Of a stretch of 64,000 nt of DNA, positions 23,862 through 34,873 are shown one piece after another (position 1 is the first letter of the stretch; every line of letters begins with the position of its first letter). Position numbers and translations under genes: made by a program. The DNA lies in NCBI GenBank assembly GCA_022570795.1, contig JAKUDP010000009.1:1550001-1614000 (forward strand), written 5' to 3'. The DNA is from Sphaerulina vaccinii (lineage: Eukaryota; Ascomycota; Dothideomycetes; Mycosphaerellales; Mycosphaerellaceae). A model generated the notes under the pieces. That model saw only the letters and a program-made list of their open reading frames with translations, was not told the DNA's origin and ran no database searches.

Positions 23862-24467
23862 GGCGGATGAATGTTTGCTGTTCGTGTTCGTGTTGTTTTT
23901 CCGAAGGAGAAGTTCTGAGATCGAGTCGAGCTTGAGTCATAGCTGAGGCAGCTGTTGTTCGTCATTCGCCGTTATTAGGCAACGGCAACTTTGAAGTTCA
24001 CTTGAACACTTGAACGAGTAGCGCCATACATGTCTTGTATAACAGCACGGGCTTGGGAAGACAGCATCGATGATCAAATGTTCGGGCTAGGCCATATGCT
24101 GCCAATCAGGAAATACCCTGAGCCATAATATACAGCCATCTGGTCCATGCAAGCCGCACCGCTTCTTTCCAATACACATCCGGCGCAGTCACGGGACGCA
24201 TAGCCATAGTCTTCAGACATCTCATCCAGGTCAATCACCTTCACATACTTCACTCCAAGCAGGAACTTTCTTGCATGGGCCACATCCATGAGCATGACAA
24301 CTCCTGCACCCGTTCGCCTTCTAACAAAGATGCGTTCGACTGTTATCAACCCGATGTAAGTACGGACTCAGACGAACAAACCAACGGAAACAGGAACAAT
24401 ACAGACGCCATCGCTTCTCAATATCCGACTGACCAATGTAGTTCAGCATGCAGAGAGCTATCCAGCT
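23862..24467. other. No firm gene; possible minus-strand ORF
   Basis: A minus-strand frame of about 90 codons (24074-24349) encodes a peptide with a Cys-rich centre (DCAGCVLERSGAAC), but it lacks an ATG start and a clear upstream exon. I do not call it a gene. The left part should contain the promoter of the F-box-like gene. Confidence 0.3.
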
Positions 24468-25250
24468 CTACTGATATTGATACACATCTTCACAGCCAGT
24501 CTCTTCCAGCCTCGCCAGGCTAGAAATGGGCGATGTGGAGTCATGCCTTGCATGAAATGGGCCAGCGTGATCTGAACAGTCACCCTCGACATTGTTCGTC
24601 CCTGCCGCCCGCACCGCCACAGCCCGTTGAGCGTTGGCCGCATCTCGTCGAGCTTTCGCCGTCCAGTTACGCAGTATGTGCAATTTGCACTGAAAGTTGC
24701 CCTTCTCCATGATTTGAGCAAAGGTCCAGCCCCTTTCGCGCATCGCGAAGACGTACTTTTTGCGCTTGGCAAGCGAGGTTGTTTCGTCCATGCGCCACTG
24801 AGCAATGTCAGATGATGACACATCGTGTCGTGACGTCGCAGTCCCAGTGCTCGTCTCAGCCTTCTGTTGTTGTTGAGTGCCTGGGATAAGACCCGCCTTT
24901 CTGTCCTTCCTGAACTTGTCGACGTCGTTGTAGCCATGCTGCAACATTCTGTGGTAATCCGTAACGCCTACTGGACGGCCACGGACAGCAGTTTGCTGCG
25001 CAGCAGGTGGAGCAGCAGTAGGATCCACTCGAGGTTGTTCAATGCTCTGAACTTCCAAGGACGTGACCGATGCGGCTGCTGTTTTTGCTTTGGCTTTGGC
25101 CTTGGCTTTCACAGGACGATCACGCTTCTTCATGGTAGGTAGGCCACTCGATGGTGGATCCATGAGTACAGCATTAAGGTCAGGCCGTGTAGGTCCATCA
25201 ACTTCCTCGACCTCAATGTCGCCCTCTCCATCGCTCCACTCGCCATTCAT
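24468..25250 (-). CDS. Lysine-rich hypothetical protein behind NGG1
   Basis: No family was recognised. From the ATG at 25250 the product is 260 residues. The N-terminal part is acidic (EGDIEVEEVDG), followed by a basic Lys-Ala repeat (VKAKAKAKAKT) that could be a nuclear localisation signal, then a Gln-rich stretch. A compact helical C-terminal block (RKKYVFAMRERGWTFAQIMEKG, with ILRNWTAKARRD) resembles a helix-turn-helix DNA-binding region. The open frame extends upstream of the ATG to 25331 and is in the same frame as NGG1, separated from it by two TAG codons. Only about 110 bp separates the NGG1 stop from this ATG, so it may share a transcript or have a promoter inside NGG1. Confidence 0.6.
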   Translation of the reverse strand: MNGEWSDGEGDIEVEEVDGPTRPDLNAVLMDPPSSGLPTMKKRDRPVKAKAKAKAKTAAASVTSLEVQSIEQPRVDPTAAPPAAQQTAVRGRPVGVTDYHRMLQHGYNDVDKFRKDRKAGLIPGTQQQQKAETSTGTATSRHDVSSSDIAQWRMDETTSLAKRKKYVFAMRERGWTFAQIMEKGNFQCKLHILRNWTAKARRDAANAQRAVAVRAAGTNNVEGDCSDHAGPFHARHDSTSPISSLARLEETGCEDVYQYQ

Positions 25251-25358
25251 CTTCGACTCCACCGATGCAAATAGTTGCGCTTGTACAGTCCTCCAAGCTT
25301 CCTCGGCAACCACTTGAGCTCCAGCAGCCTTCTAGACTTCCTCAAATCGTGTGGTTTT

Positions 25359-27706
25359 CTAGACCTCCTCAGCCTCGCCAGCCTCAGCTTCCTTCTCTGC
25401 TTTCTCCAGCCTCTTGACAGTGGCTTCGTCGAAGATCGTTTCATCGTCATTTGGGATCGGAGGCCTGCCATACGCCACGACTGGACCCACCATCTCGATC
25501 CAGTCCTTGCGCTTCTGCATAAGAGCCCGAACACCATCGCTGACGCCTCTGCCGGCGGGCGCAGATGCCACGCCCTTTTGTCCTGGCTTCGACGCAGCGC
25601 CTTTCTTCTGGTTTGGCTTTGCGAGCGAACGATTGCGCTTGAGGTAAGCGGCATTGACTTGATTGTCTAAATCGTCACTGATATTGGCGTATTCTTGCAT
25701 TGCCATGCGCTCTTCGGTCAATTCTAACACGCGGGCCTTACGAATATTATTGCGGCGGCTGACTAGTCTGAGTTCGTGCTGGAGGGTCCGTAAACGTGCT
25801 GAAACCTCGTCGTCTTCCCGTGCATCGTAGATATCCTCATTGATTTTATCATTAGGCCCGATGATTCCAATGTACCTGAACTCTTGTATCGCGCGCTGTT
25901 CCAGAGAGTTATAGTCACGCTGTTCCAGGTTCGCTTTAGGGTAATCCGGCGGCAAATATGTCACTGGCTTCTGGTCACTGGGGCCAGTATCATTGATGAG
26001 GGCCATGATTGCATCATCTTCGCCATTAGCCATAGATGTGTCACCGTTACCGTCCTCACCTTCTTCCTTCTTGGCTGTGCTAGGCTGTGGTCGTATGATG
26101 GACAACAGGCGGCTCATCACTGGACCCATACTGACAGTGTCCTGATCTGCGATGTCATCATCCATATCTTCCATGCTTCCTCGTGCCTCATTTGGCTCGT
26201 TGCGCTCCTGCTTCGGGGGCGCAGTCCCGTCGTCGCCGTCTTCTACTGCCCAGACGTCCTTGTAGAATTTCTTGCCAAGATCCGGAAAAGTGTAGGGCCC
26301 TACTCTGTCACCTCGCTCCTTCAGATACGCCACATCTTCCTCGGTGTATGGTCGAATGAAGGGCTCGACATAAGTCTGGAAAGTTGAGAAATTGACTTGA
26401 TTGGCAGGCTTCGGTTTATTGTAGAAGTCCTGGTCAGGTGGATCTCCAGCAGTCAGCTCTCGCAGGTCACTAGCCGGCCACTCGCGGACTCTGAAGATGT
26501 CTTGCTTCTCTTCATAACTCATGTCATCAATGATCTCTGGTATGTGGTATCGAAGCGTGTCTTCGACTGCAGTCGGGTCTTTGCCGTATATTCGTTCGTA
26601 TAGTGGTGCTGTTGGTGGAGGATCATTTGGCGAGGTATTTGAGTCGGAATCGTCAGCGGCGGTATCCATGGGCTCGGTCACCACTGTACCAGGCTGGACT
26701 GGGGGCGAAGCAGGTGCTTCTGCGCCTAGTAGCATATCGCTAGTCAGTGAGTTGCTCGTCGTGCGAGTGTTGTCTTCGTCTGCTCCTGCTGTCACGACTG
26801 CACGTCCTTTGCCTTTCCCCGAGTCTGATGTTGACGAAGACATGTTGGTCGTAAGACGTGCTTGTAGCTAGTGTATGTCGACTGGAGTTGCTTGTGTGCG
26901 CTCTATAAGAATGCAGCGTGTGTCGAGGGAAAAATGCAAGCGTGCGTTGGGTGGCATAAAATGTAGCGTGTGTAATGAAGAAGACAGAGTGTCCTGATCG
27001 ATGAGTCGAAGCATGCACATATACCGGTACATACGGGAAGTCACAGAGCAGCCATAGGGAACCGAAGGGAAAGGACGAACTCACCCTGATGTACTCCAAC
27101 ACCATCCTGCCTCGCCAGACCATGTGCGCCAACACTGGGCAGGCTCTCTCGCGCCTCTTTTCTCTCCTTTTCCTCGCCGTCCAGATCCATCTCGTCAGCC
27201 TGTCGCTTTTTGCTCGCTGTCTTCTTCGCTTTGGCAGCTCTGTCCTCCTCACGCTTGACTCGAGCTCTTTCTGCCTCACGCGCAGCTTCCTGCTCTCGTT
27301 CTTCCTGCACTCGCTCCTTCCTTCTTTGCACTAGCTGGCGCATAGACCGATCACACACCTCACCTCGCTTGCCCATGAACTTGTTGACAGTATCGCGAAT
27401 AGTATCATGCAACATTCGCAATTCTCGAACTGTTGGCGGGTCGCCAGGTCGCGCAACTGAGGCATTGCTCCGTTCTATCAGTGTTTCTATACTCGGATCT
27501 GAGGATATGAGCGCGACAGTCGGAGTCTTGAGGTAAGGTGTCATGGTCGCGCTGGGAGCGTCTTTGACAGAGGGCTGAGGGGTGGCAGTCGCGGGAGTGG
27601 TAGAGGCTTCTGTCAAGGGCGTGGTCTGCCGCGAGGTCGAACGTCTGTGGACATTTTTGCTGGTGGATGCGCCGGGCTTGCCTGTGCCCTTCTTGGACGC
27701 GGGCAT
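25359..27706 (-). CDS. NGG1: SAGA/ADA complex subunit Ngg1 (Ada3)
   Basis: Ngg1/Ada3 links the Gcn5 acetyltransferase and Ada2 in SAGA and ADA coactivator complexes in the nucleus. Exon 1 (27085-27706) begins MPASKKGTGKPG and is Ser/Thr/Lys-rich, with a charged coiled coil and the phrase GAHGLARQDGV. A 224-nt intron (26861-27084), long for this window, joins exon 2 (25359-26860). Together they encode 707 residues. Near the C-terminus is the Ada3 homology region (QHELRLVSRRNNIRKARVLEL and DDLDNQVNAAYLKR), followed by a Lys/Gly linker and an acidic tail. Exon 2 also has its own in-frame Met at 26843; the AAG acceptor at 26861 was chosen because it is the one that keeps phase. The product is probably constitutive. 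The family assignment is strong; the exact splice acceptor is uncertain. Confidence 0.88.
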
Positions 27707-28868
27707 CTTCTGCCAGGATTTCTCGTGTCGCGTATGATATCAGATCAGCTCAGCTCAGATCGGCTGATTCGGGAGCTCGTGGAGCGCTGTGACGTGTCGC
27801 GTGTTCGCGCGCTCAATTGGAAGTATAGCAGCCCAGCTGTTCAACTTGTACGGTATAACGAGTGGCGAGAATGGAATTGACAATAATCGAAGCTGTATAA
27901 TAGTCGAGCATGTGCGGTCAAGTCAACTCTCCGGAGCTCTTCCGTCCCCGCCGCGCAAACACGGTCTGTCTCTGTATCTGTATCTGTCACACCCCATGTT
28001 TCTCGGCGGCAGACAAGGTCTGGCTTCATGTCATCATACCAAGCCTTGCCATCTGACAGTTTGCAGGCCTGTCCATCATGAAACCTGAGGACATGCTGAG
28101 ATACTGGTGTGATATGTGGTAAAGATATGGCTATAGACCACTTTCTACACTCCCGCTGAGGCCTTCCCCCTCAGCTGTGTTACTCAAATAGTCCATGATA
28201 GCATCAGCCCAACAACCGAGTTTCTGGTCAAGGCCAAGAAGCTTGAGTGTGAGCCAAGACGGTAAATATAATGCTTGTTCAGCGACGGTGGACGACCACC
28301 ACACACCCTCGCCCAGTCTAGATTCCACTTCATCTCTTCCTCCTCCTCTATACTTTTTGGAACTGTGTTTATTTCATTTTGGTCGACTCGAGCATCTTTT
28401 GGGGCATTTGTGAGGAGGTGGAGTGAGGCGTTTACCAAACCCACGGATCGAAGAAGATCCGCTAGCCTCGCCGAACTGTCGGAGGACAGGCAAGAAGGGA
28501 AAGCTCTGGTGAGAGGCGCGCACCACCTCGCCAGACGCCTTTTGGAACCCATTGTCAGACTGCCTGTCTGTCACGCCACCCTTCGTATCTGATTCTGGTT
28601 GTACCGCAGACTAGACATGTCTGGACAGTGATTACTCTCCTCAAAGACCGTTTTGGAGTGCAGCGCAGTCGACGCATCCAGCACGGCGGGCAGGCTTAAG
28701 AGGCTCTTTGCGATACGAACGAACGAGCGTTTGGAACGATGAGTAAGTGTGCATCCGTCCGCGTGTCGTCCTACTCCTCCCTCTCCATCTTCTCCATCTT
28801 CGCCATCTCCAGTCTCGACCCACTTCCCTCCTACTCTGCACTCGACTACATACCTACAGCATGATGCG
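27707..28868. promoter_or_regulatory. Divergent upstream region of NGG1 and the RING-H2 gene
   Basis: About 1.16 kb lies between divergent starts. Short frames on both strands show no family character. A pyrimidine-rich stretch (28760-28860, repeated CTTCTCCATC) just before the RING gene's ATG looks like a core promoter/5' leader. Confidence 0.4.
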
Positions 28869-30635
28869 ATGTCTAGCTGGCTTTTCATTGACTGGCTCAC
28901 TGCAGGCGCCCAGGCTCTGACCATTGTCACACTCATCGTGCCGGTAAGCATCACACATCCGCCCATCACTGGCAGTGCGCCTGCTGTTCCCGATACTGAC
29001 TACTAGCAGAACCCAGAATGGCATTCGACTCAGGACGATCAGCCGGTGCTCGTCAACGCCGAGCTCAGCTTCACCTTCAACAGTTCCTTCGACATCCGTA
29101 CCATCTCGAGCCGCGGCGCGAGCTCAGGTAACGACGTGACTGGCTTACTGTATGTTCCGACTCTCGACGACTCCAGTCCTTGTATCAATGCGACCGAGCC
29201 GTACATACCACAAAATGTGACACGACGAGCGAATCTACCACCGGACGACTACAACCTGGTCGCATTGGCACCATGGGTGAGCGGGGACTGCTCATTGGAG
29301 TACATGGAGGTCGCAAGACAAGATCCGACCAAGGCTATACTGTTCTTCCTACCAGGCACCTCAGGTGTTCCTCCGGAATCAAGTGATCCTCAATGGGATA
29401 TTGCCAGCGCTGGCGTAGACAATTGGAAGGCACAGAACGGCTTTCCGGTGTACGCTGTGAATGGGCAGAGTGGAGCTACGTTAATGAATGCAAGCGCCGC
29501 ATATAGCGGTAATATGACGGACGTGCCGAATGGGCATTTGTTCACTGAATACTACCCGAGCCGAGACTATGTCAGGCTACATGCTGACATCAATACTGGT
29601 ATGTACATCACCTATGCGTGGTCAATGTTATCTATGCTAACATCTACAGGCAATGGCACGTCACTGCCCTCACTATGGGTCTTCCTGCTCGTTGTTCTTG
29701 GTATCTTGTTGTCTATCATTGGCATCACCTCACTTTCAATGCACCTGCTACAACGGAGGAGACTACAGAACCTACGCAGGCGCGTCGAGAGGGGTGAAGT
29801 CGATCTAGAGGCACTTGGGATCAAGCGTCTTACAGTACCACGAGAGCAACTTGATGCTATGCCGCTCTACGCCTACGGCACTGCACCTATCGCTGCGCGC
29901 GGCGTGGTCGCCACCGATGGACTCATCGACATTGAAAAGGAAGGATCCCCTACCCAGACAGAGCAAGTTCGTCCAACTCTGGCACCAAGGTCTAGCAGCT
30001 ATCACCCAGATGCGCTGTCGCAGCCTACGTGCGCCATCTGTCTGGACGACTTTGTGCCTTATACTTCCGATGAGGAAGGAACCAAAGTGCGCGAGCTACC
30101 TTGCCACCACATTTTCCATCCTGAGTGCGTTGATACCTTCTTGCAAGAGAGCAGTAGTCTATGCCCGATGTGCAAGAAGAGCGTCCTGCCTGCAGGATAC
30201 TGCCCTCGGGTCATTACGAATGCCATGGTCAGAAGAGAACGTCTTCTGAGACAAGCTCGAGAGCGCGCAGCACTAGACCCAGAATCGAGGGACGATATCA
30301 TTCCATACTATGTGAGTGAGCGCTTTCGAAGCCTGCCCGGATTTCGACAGTACTGGGCAAGCAGGCGAGAGAGCGGTTTGCCACCCGCAAGCCAGCCAAT
30401 GACACAGCTGAACTCCCATACTGCACCTACGTCAACTTCGACGCACGCACCGGTCTCTACAGAGCTGGCGAGACCTCCAGTTCAGCCTCCTGCAACCTCT
30501 GATCATCGGAGCTGGGCACGACAACGAGCAGAAAACATGCTCGGACGACGAGCTCCAGTTGATCCAGAGGCGGAAGAAGCGAGGACGACTCCAGCGTGGC
30601 GGAAAGCCATTCGCGGTCTATTTCCTAGACAATAA
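28869..30635 (+). CDS. Membrane-anchored RING-H2 E3 ubiquitin ligase
   Basis: Exons 28869-28943, 29010-29598 and 29650-30635 give 549 residues. The N-terminus is hydrophobic (FIDWLTAGAQALTIVTLIV), a signal sequence or anchor. The lumenal part, with several NxT/S sites, spans about 200 residues and may be a degenerate PA-like domain. A strong membrane segment (LWVFLLVVLGILLSIIGI) lies near residues 228-246. The cytosolic RING-H2 (CAICLDDF..CHHIFHPEC..CPMC, residues about 349-395) has the C3H2C3 ligands. The tail is Pro/Ser/Thr-rich and basic. The layout resembles PA-TM-RING ligases acting in endosome or vacuole sorting. The second intron (29599-29649) is 51 nt, open and in frame, so unspliced RNA would add 17 residues. 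Confidence 0.85.
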
Positions 30636-30820
30636 GTTTCAGCTTGTGTTATAACATGGTGGGCGGAGGTCCTAGCAAATGGACCATTTTCATTCCTTTA
30701 AAGATACCCCAGGGAGAGTTTTGTACATATTTGCACCTATCGGACATCAGCGTGGCGTTGGCGGGGAACTTACTGTAGATGAGGTGACATGACGGGACGA
30801 AGAAGCACGAGATAGAGCTG

Positions 30821-31330
30821 CTAGAACACTCTTGACAGCTTCAGAATGAGTACTATTATGATGAAGTTAAGCTGAACAGGTCTTGTTACACTTTCAATCT
30901 TACACGTCTCCGCTTTGCAAATCTGCTCGCCAATGAAATCATGCCACCAATCAACAGCGTGACTCCAGCATATACCTGCACACGATGGTAACACATAGTC
31001 CGCGTGCACGAACTTCAACGTCTTCACCAGAGCTCCTGCAATATGAGGTCTTGAGATAAGTCCATGCAGTGCGCAGCTATGTAGCATAATCGCTCCAAAC
31101 AATATCGAGCTGAAAACGGATGTTGTGGTGATTCTTTTGATGTTTTGGAGGAAAACCAGGACAAGCAGACCACAACCACACATGTAGTGAAGTATGTTGA
31201 CAAAAAGTAAAGTCCCCAAGAACGTGAGAGAGATGCCGATTGCTAGGTATAAGTAGGAGTAGTGATTCCTGAGCCTGAAGCTCTGTGAGTTCTCTTCCTT
31301 CAAAGTATGCTGCTCTCGTGCCCGGATCAT
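30821..31330 (-). CDS. Possible small polytopic membrane protein
   Basis: This is a single open frame of 169 residues. It contains two to four hydrophobic segments: YLYLAIGISLTFLGTLLFVNI, then CGCGLLVLVFL, VFSSILFGAIMLHSCAL, and a C-terminal NFIIIVLILKL. Cys residues are frequent (MCGCG, PSCAGICW). I recognise no family. The start Met at 31330 lies 62 bp after the stop of the preceding same-strand gene, so it might instead be an unspliced 3' extension or UTR of that gene. The consistent hydrophobic pattern supports a real protein. Confidence 0.4.
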   Translation of the reverse strand: MIRAREQHTLKEENSQSFRLRNHYSYLYLAIGISLTFLGTLLFVNILHYMCGCGLLVLVFLQNIKRITTTSVFSSILFGAIMLHSCALHGLISRPHIAGALVKTLKFVHADYVLPSCAGICWSHAVDWWHDFIGEQICKAETCKIESVTRPVQLNFIIIVLILKLSRVF

Positions 31331-31392
31331 GAGGATGGCAGGTATTTATGATTATAGCCATGATCACCAGTGAAAGCACCCTTATAGTCGTC

Positions 31393-32718
31393 TCAAGTCC
31401 CCGATGTGCTAGAAGATGATCGATAACGAGTGTGATGGGTGCTGAAGCAGTTGAAAGCGACCATGAATCCAGTTAATGCCTGCGCCCAGGTTTGACTCTT
31501 CTCCGAAACATCGCCATCGAAGTCAACCATGGATATGTGCTTTGATGGGGCTGTGGTAGTCTGCTCATCAAGCTCGACATCGTACAGCACTGTCGCGTGA
31601 TTGATTACTGGTCGATATTGATCTTGATGGTATGCTTTCTTCGGAGTGGGCACTGTCGACACTGTCGATCCCCGGTATAGATGACTCGGACCGTGAGACC
31701 ATACCGTGCAATTGGCATCATTGAACTTCGAGGTCCTTATGTTCTTCATAGGGATGTACGGCTCAGCAGATGGCGCATACAGAAAGCCTCGGTCATGAGA
31801 GTGCAAATGCCGATCTCTAGGTGGCCAGAAGCTGCTAGGAGGTCTCCTCGAAGAGACGTCCTTCGAAAGATGAACTGTGGGCGGTAGATTGGGCTCTGAG
31901 TATTCGCTGGAGCTGTTGCTACCATAGCTGCTGGGTCGCAGGGCAGCCTTGACATTTGCGCCCATGCTTCCACTATTGACAATCCCAAGTCGAGGTGCCA
32001 ATTCAGAGAACCCCAGATGGTGGCATGCCTTGCATTCCAGCGGCAGCACTCGATTTTCGCTTTGCGATTCCGGACCCATAGATGCTGTATCTGGCACCAG
32101 CGAGTGCAGGTTCGATCTGTCAGAATACAGTGAGCTCGCAGCAAATTGCTTTTCAGCCCACGAATCGGTCCAAGGGTCTTCATCCTCGCTCTCGCCATCG
32201 TCTCTATGCTTGCTTGCACGATGCCGACGTCGGTCGCCATTTAATGAAGCACTCATGAGAGATTGTTCTCTTCCCTCGAGACATCGCATCGCATCTGCTC
32301 TAGATCGTCGTTTCGTGGAAGCTCCCACAGATGCCGACTTTGTTGTCGACGCCGACGATGTTGACCGGTTCGAGGTTTCCATTCGTTCATACCATGACTT
32401 ATCCGGCTGTATCCATGATGGCAAGCCAGTGAACCAGTCGTTGGCCTTCATGTTGTTCAGGCAAGCAAGATGGTCTGCTGATAATATGTCTCCTGTGGTC
32501 CGGAGGTCGTGGAAGGCAGCGCAGTGCTTTGAGGACCGATATGCTGTTTTCTCACTGGGGCAAAGTGGTGATTCGAGCAGTGCCGCCAAGTCCATGTGCT
32601 TCGAGTCAGAAGTCGTATCATACCTTGACCATAGCGCATGGATGGTAGCATCGATCTTGTGTCTGTTTGCGGGGCTGCTAAGCTCTAAGCACATGACACT
32701 AATGCTCGCTGGTTCCAT
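31393..32718 (-). CDS. Hypothetical serine/histidine-rich protein
   Basis: No family was recognised. This uninterrupted 441-residue frame begins MEPASISVMCLEL. Its first 110 residues look folded (helical, with KIDATIHALWSRYD and GLPSWIQPDKSWYERME). The rest is Ser/Thr/Arg-rich and probably disordered, with a CKACHHLG motif in the middle and a Ser-rich end. There is no signal peptide or membrane segment. Sparse similarity and composition suggest a lineage-restricted protein. The absence of stop codons over 1.3 kb supports coding. Confidence 0.6.
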   Translation of the reverse strand: MEPASISVMCLELSSPANRHKIDATIHALWSRYDTTSDSKHMDLAALLESPLCPSEKTAYRSSKHCAAFHDLRTTGDILSADHLACLNNMKANDWFTGLPSWIQPDKSWYERMETSNRSTSSASTTKSASVGASTKRRSRADAMRCLEGREQSLMSASLNGDRRRHRASKHRDDGESEDEDPWTDSWAEKQFAASSLYSDRSNLHSLVPDTASMGPESQSENRVLPLECKACHHLGFSELAPRLGIVNSGSMGANVKAALRPSSYGSNSSSEYSEPNLPPTVHLSKDVSSRRPPSSFWPPRDRHLHSHDRGFLYAPSAEPYIPMKNIRTSKFNDANCTVWSHGPSHLYRGSTVSTVPTPKKAYHQDQYRPVINHATVLYDVELDEQTTTAPSKHISMVDFDGDVSEKSQTWAQALTGFMVAFNCFSTHHTRYRSSSSTSGT

Positions 32719-32957
32719 GGTTTACGATCTGTAACTCTCAATGCATGGTACTGTTATTACCGACATCGCAAAGCAGCTGCATGCTTGGGTCTAAGTTGCG
32801 CTCGCTTGTCCACTGTCAGCCGTGGCCCAATCTAGTAGTCGGATCAACATGACCGCTCACCTAAGAGCACTAGCGTCATGGTACTCAGTGAGCAGCAGGA
32901 TGCTCGAATACTCTCCTGAAGTTGGCTCAGATATCAGCTTAACCTCGCTTCACCTGC

Positions 32958-34696
32958 TCACGAGAGGTTCAGCCAGACTGTGTCCACAGCAGAGATATAC
33001 TGACCAGCGACACGCCATCTTCGATCTACAAGAGAAAGCACTTCCTGTACCTCCTTGAAGTTTTCTCTGCATTGAGTGTCGCTCGACTCACGCACATACC
33101 AAGCGTCTAAGAGAGGAGATGTTAGCAGACGATCTTCTCGTGGCGGGCGGAGAACATACAGTTGGCTGCTGCTTGATAGAAAGAGTCTATCACTAATGGA
33201 CTCAGTCGTCCGTATCCACTTCGCTCGACGAAGGAGCGCACTCTTCTGGCAAGATGCAGCGCTCGACCGGTGATTTCGCTAAGACCTTCGATACTCTCGT
33301 TCTGCATCTGCAGCTGTTCCTCTGTGGCATCTTGGACGATCCTTTCGCTGCAGCTATACGCGTCATATAGTGTAAGAAGCGCCGAGTAGCAAATGGCCAT
33401 ACCAGTGCAAAGTTGGGGGCCATTCTCGATATCACTGTTGTCTGCTTCGCTGGGTAGTGCGCCAGCAAGCGCTCGCAAGGTGCGGCTGAGCTGAATTGCT
33501 TCTTGAAAGCGATAGTCTTTCGGCAATGCCTTGTCATTGATATGCCGTACGACCTTACCAAGCAAATGGCTGGCTTGACAAGTTCTGGCAAAAGGCGCCG
33601 CTTTCACCGTAAGAGTGGCTGATAGAGCAAGCGGAGCAGCGACTGACATCTGTCCACGATCCCAGAGATTATCATCTGTGGGTAGATGTGCATCCAGGCT
33701 TGGATCAGATGTGGCAAATGGTTTAAAACGATGGCCGATCGACACAAAACGGTCGAGGACGATGACTGCCCACCAGACTCGTCTCTTCTCCTCTATTTCG
33801 GTCCATGTATGACTTCGTGGCAGCATTTGAGGCGCATCTCGTTGATGTACCCCCATCGCGTGACCGAGTCTCGCAGCGTGTCCAATAGATAGATAACAGG
33901 CAGGGTAGATGGCATGACCTAACTCATATAGAGAGATCAATAGCTGAGCTTGCATCATCTGTATGCTGAAACCATTCTGTGACTCGATATAGCTGAAAAA
34001 CGACTTGACATCTGTGTATAGCTGTGTCTGTGGTGGCATGCCCTCTGGCAATTCTGTCGTAATGAGTTTCATGGCTAGAAACAGCAAAGCGATATCTGCT
34101 CCGGGCTCATGCGCAGGATTAGCCAAGTGCTGGTACAGTCGAATCTTGGACACGATTGGAAAGTAAGTGTGTACAGTAGTAAAGTATTGCTCAATCATAG
34201 CTCGAAGCTGCGCGGAGTCGCCCAGAGCAGCGAGGGCTCCTGGCGGTACCATGACGAATGGAGCCTGAATCTGGAAGCGTTGATACTCGAAGATTTCGGA
34301 GTCGAGGAAGAACAGCGGAGGGAAGGCTGTAGGGTTCGGCCACAGCGACTGATCTGGCAGTGGTGAGACAGAAGCAAGCAAATGCGAAGGACTATGGTCA
34401 TTGCTGAAGGTCATGGAGGATCCGTTGCTGCCGCCATTAGATTGCGAGTCATTGCTGCCATTTCCCGAGCGATTCCGAGTGAGAAGAGATTCGAGATCTG
34501 CGACTTTCTGCTGTAGCGTTGCGAAATCTTCTGCTGATGGCAATGCTGACTGTTCTGAGGTGTTGTAATCACATACCCTTCCGATTCTGATGCAAAGACC
34601 ACAGCTTGGGAGTATCTTGTCGCATTTTCTCTTCTGTTTGCGACATGAGATGCAGGCTTGCGATGCTGTCGATGAGTGCTGGTCCTGTTCGTCCAT
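32958..34696 (-). CDS. Zn2Cys6 fungal transcription factor
   Basis: This is a nuclear DNA-binding regulator. Cysteines at residues 15, 18, 25, 32, 35 and 42 give the C-x2-C-x6-C-x6-C-x2-C-x6-C binuclear zinc cluster. A coiled-coil-like linker follows (FATLQQKVADLESLLTR). The middle-homology region runs from about residue 150 (MIEQYFTTVHTYFPIVSK, RRVWWAVIVLDRFVSIG). The open frame alone would stop at 33122, but an intron at 33107-33159 (GTATGT, GCTAAC branch, TTAG) splices AAN to YAWYVRESS and extends the product to 561 residues ending at 32958. It is divergent from the Clr5-like gene with only about 180 bp between the two starts, so shared promoter control is likely. Its target genes are unknown. 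Confidence 0.9.
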
Positions 34697-34873
34697 TGAT
34701 GCTGGTGAAGAGAAGAGAAGAAGAGAGGGAAGGAACGAGCGGCCGCTCGATCGGATTCTTGGCGGGCAGGAGCGACTTCCTTCCGGCTGTATCTGAGACG
34801 AGACAGAACCACATCTCTCCTCTCGTGTACCGTAGCAGCGTGGACTTCTGTCCCGACGCGTATCTTTCTGATC
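34697..34873. promoter_or_regulatory. Shared 177-bp bidirectional promoter
   Basis: The two ATGs are separated by only 177 bp, transcribing the Zn2Cys6 regulator leftward and the Clr5-like gene rightward. It includes a NotI-type GCGGCCGC at about 34740 and no obvious TATA box. Specific operator sites were not identified. Confidence 0.5.

Noticed and set aside
24074..24349. Minus-strand 90-codon frame with Cys-rich centre
   Set aside because: It has no ATG at its start and no consistent upstream exon, and its composition is ambiguous.
31077..31379. Second minus-strand frame overlapping the possible membrane protein
   Set aside because: It has poorer composition and overlaps the more hydrophobic, better-structured frame at 30821-31330.
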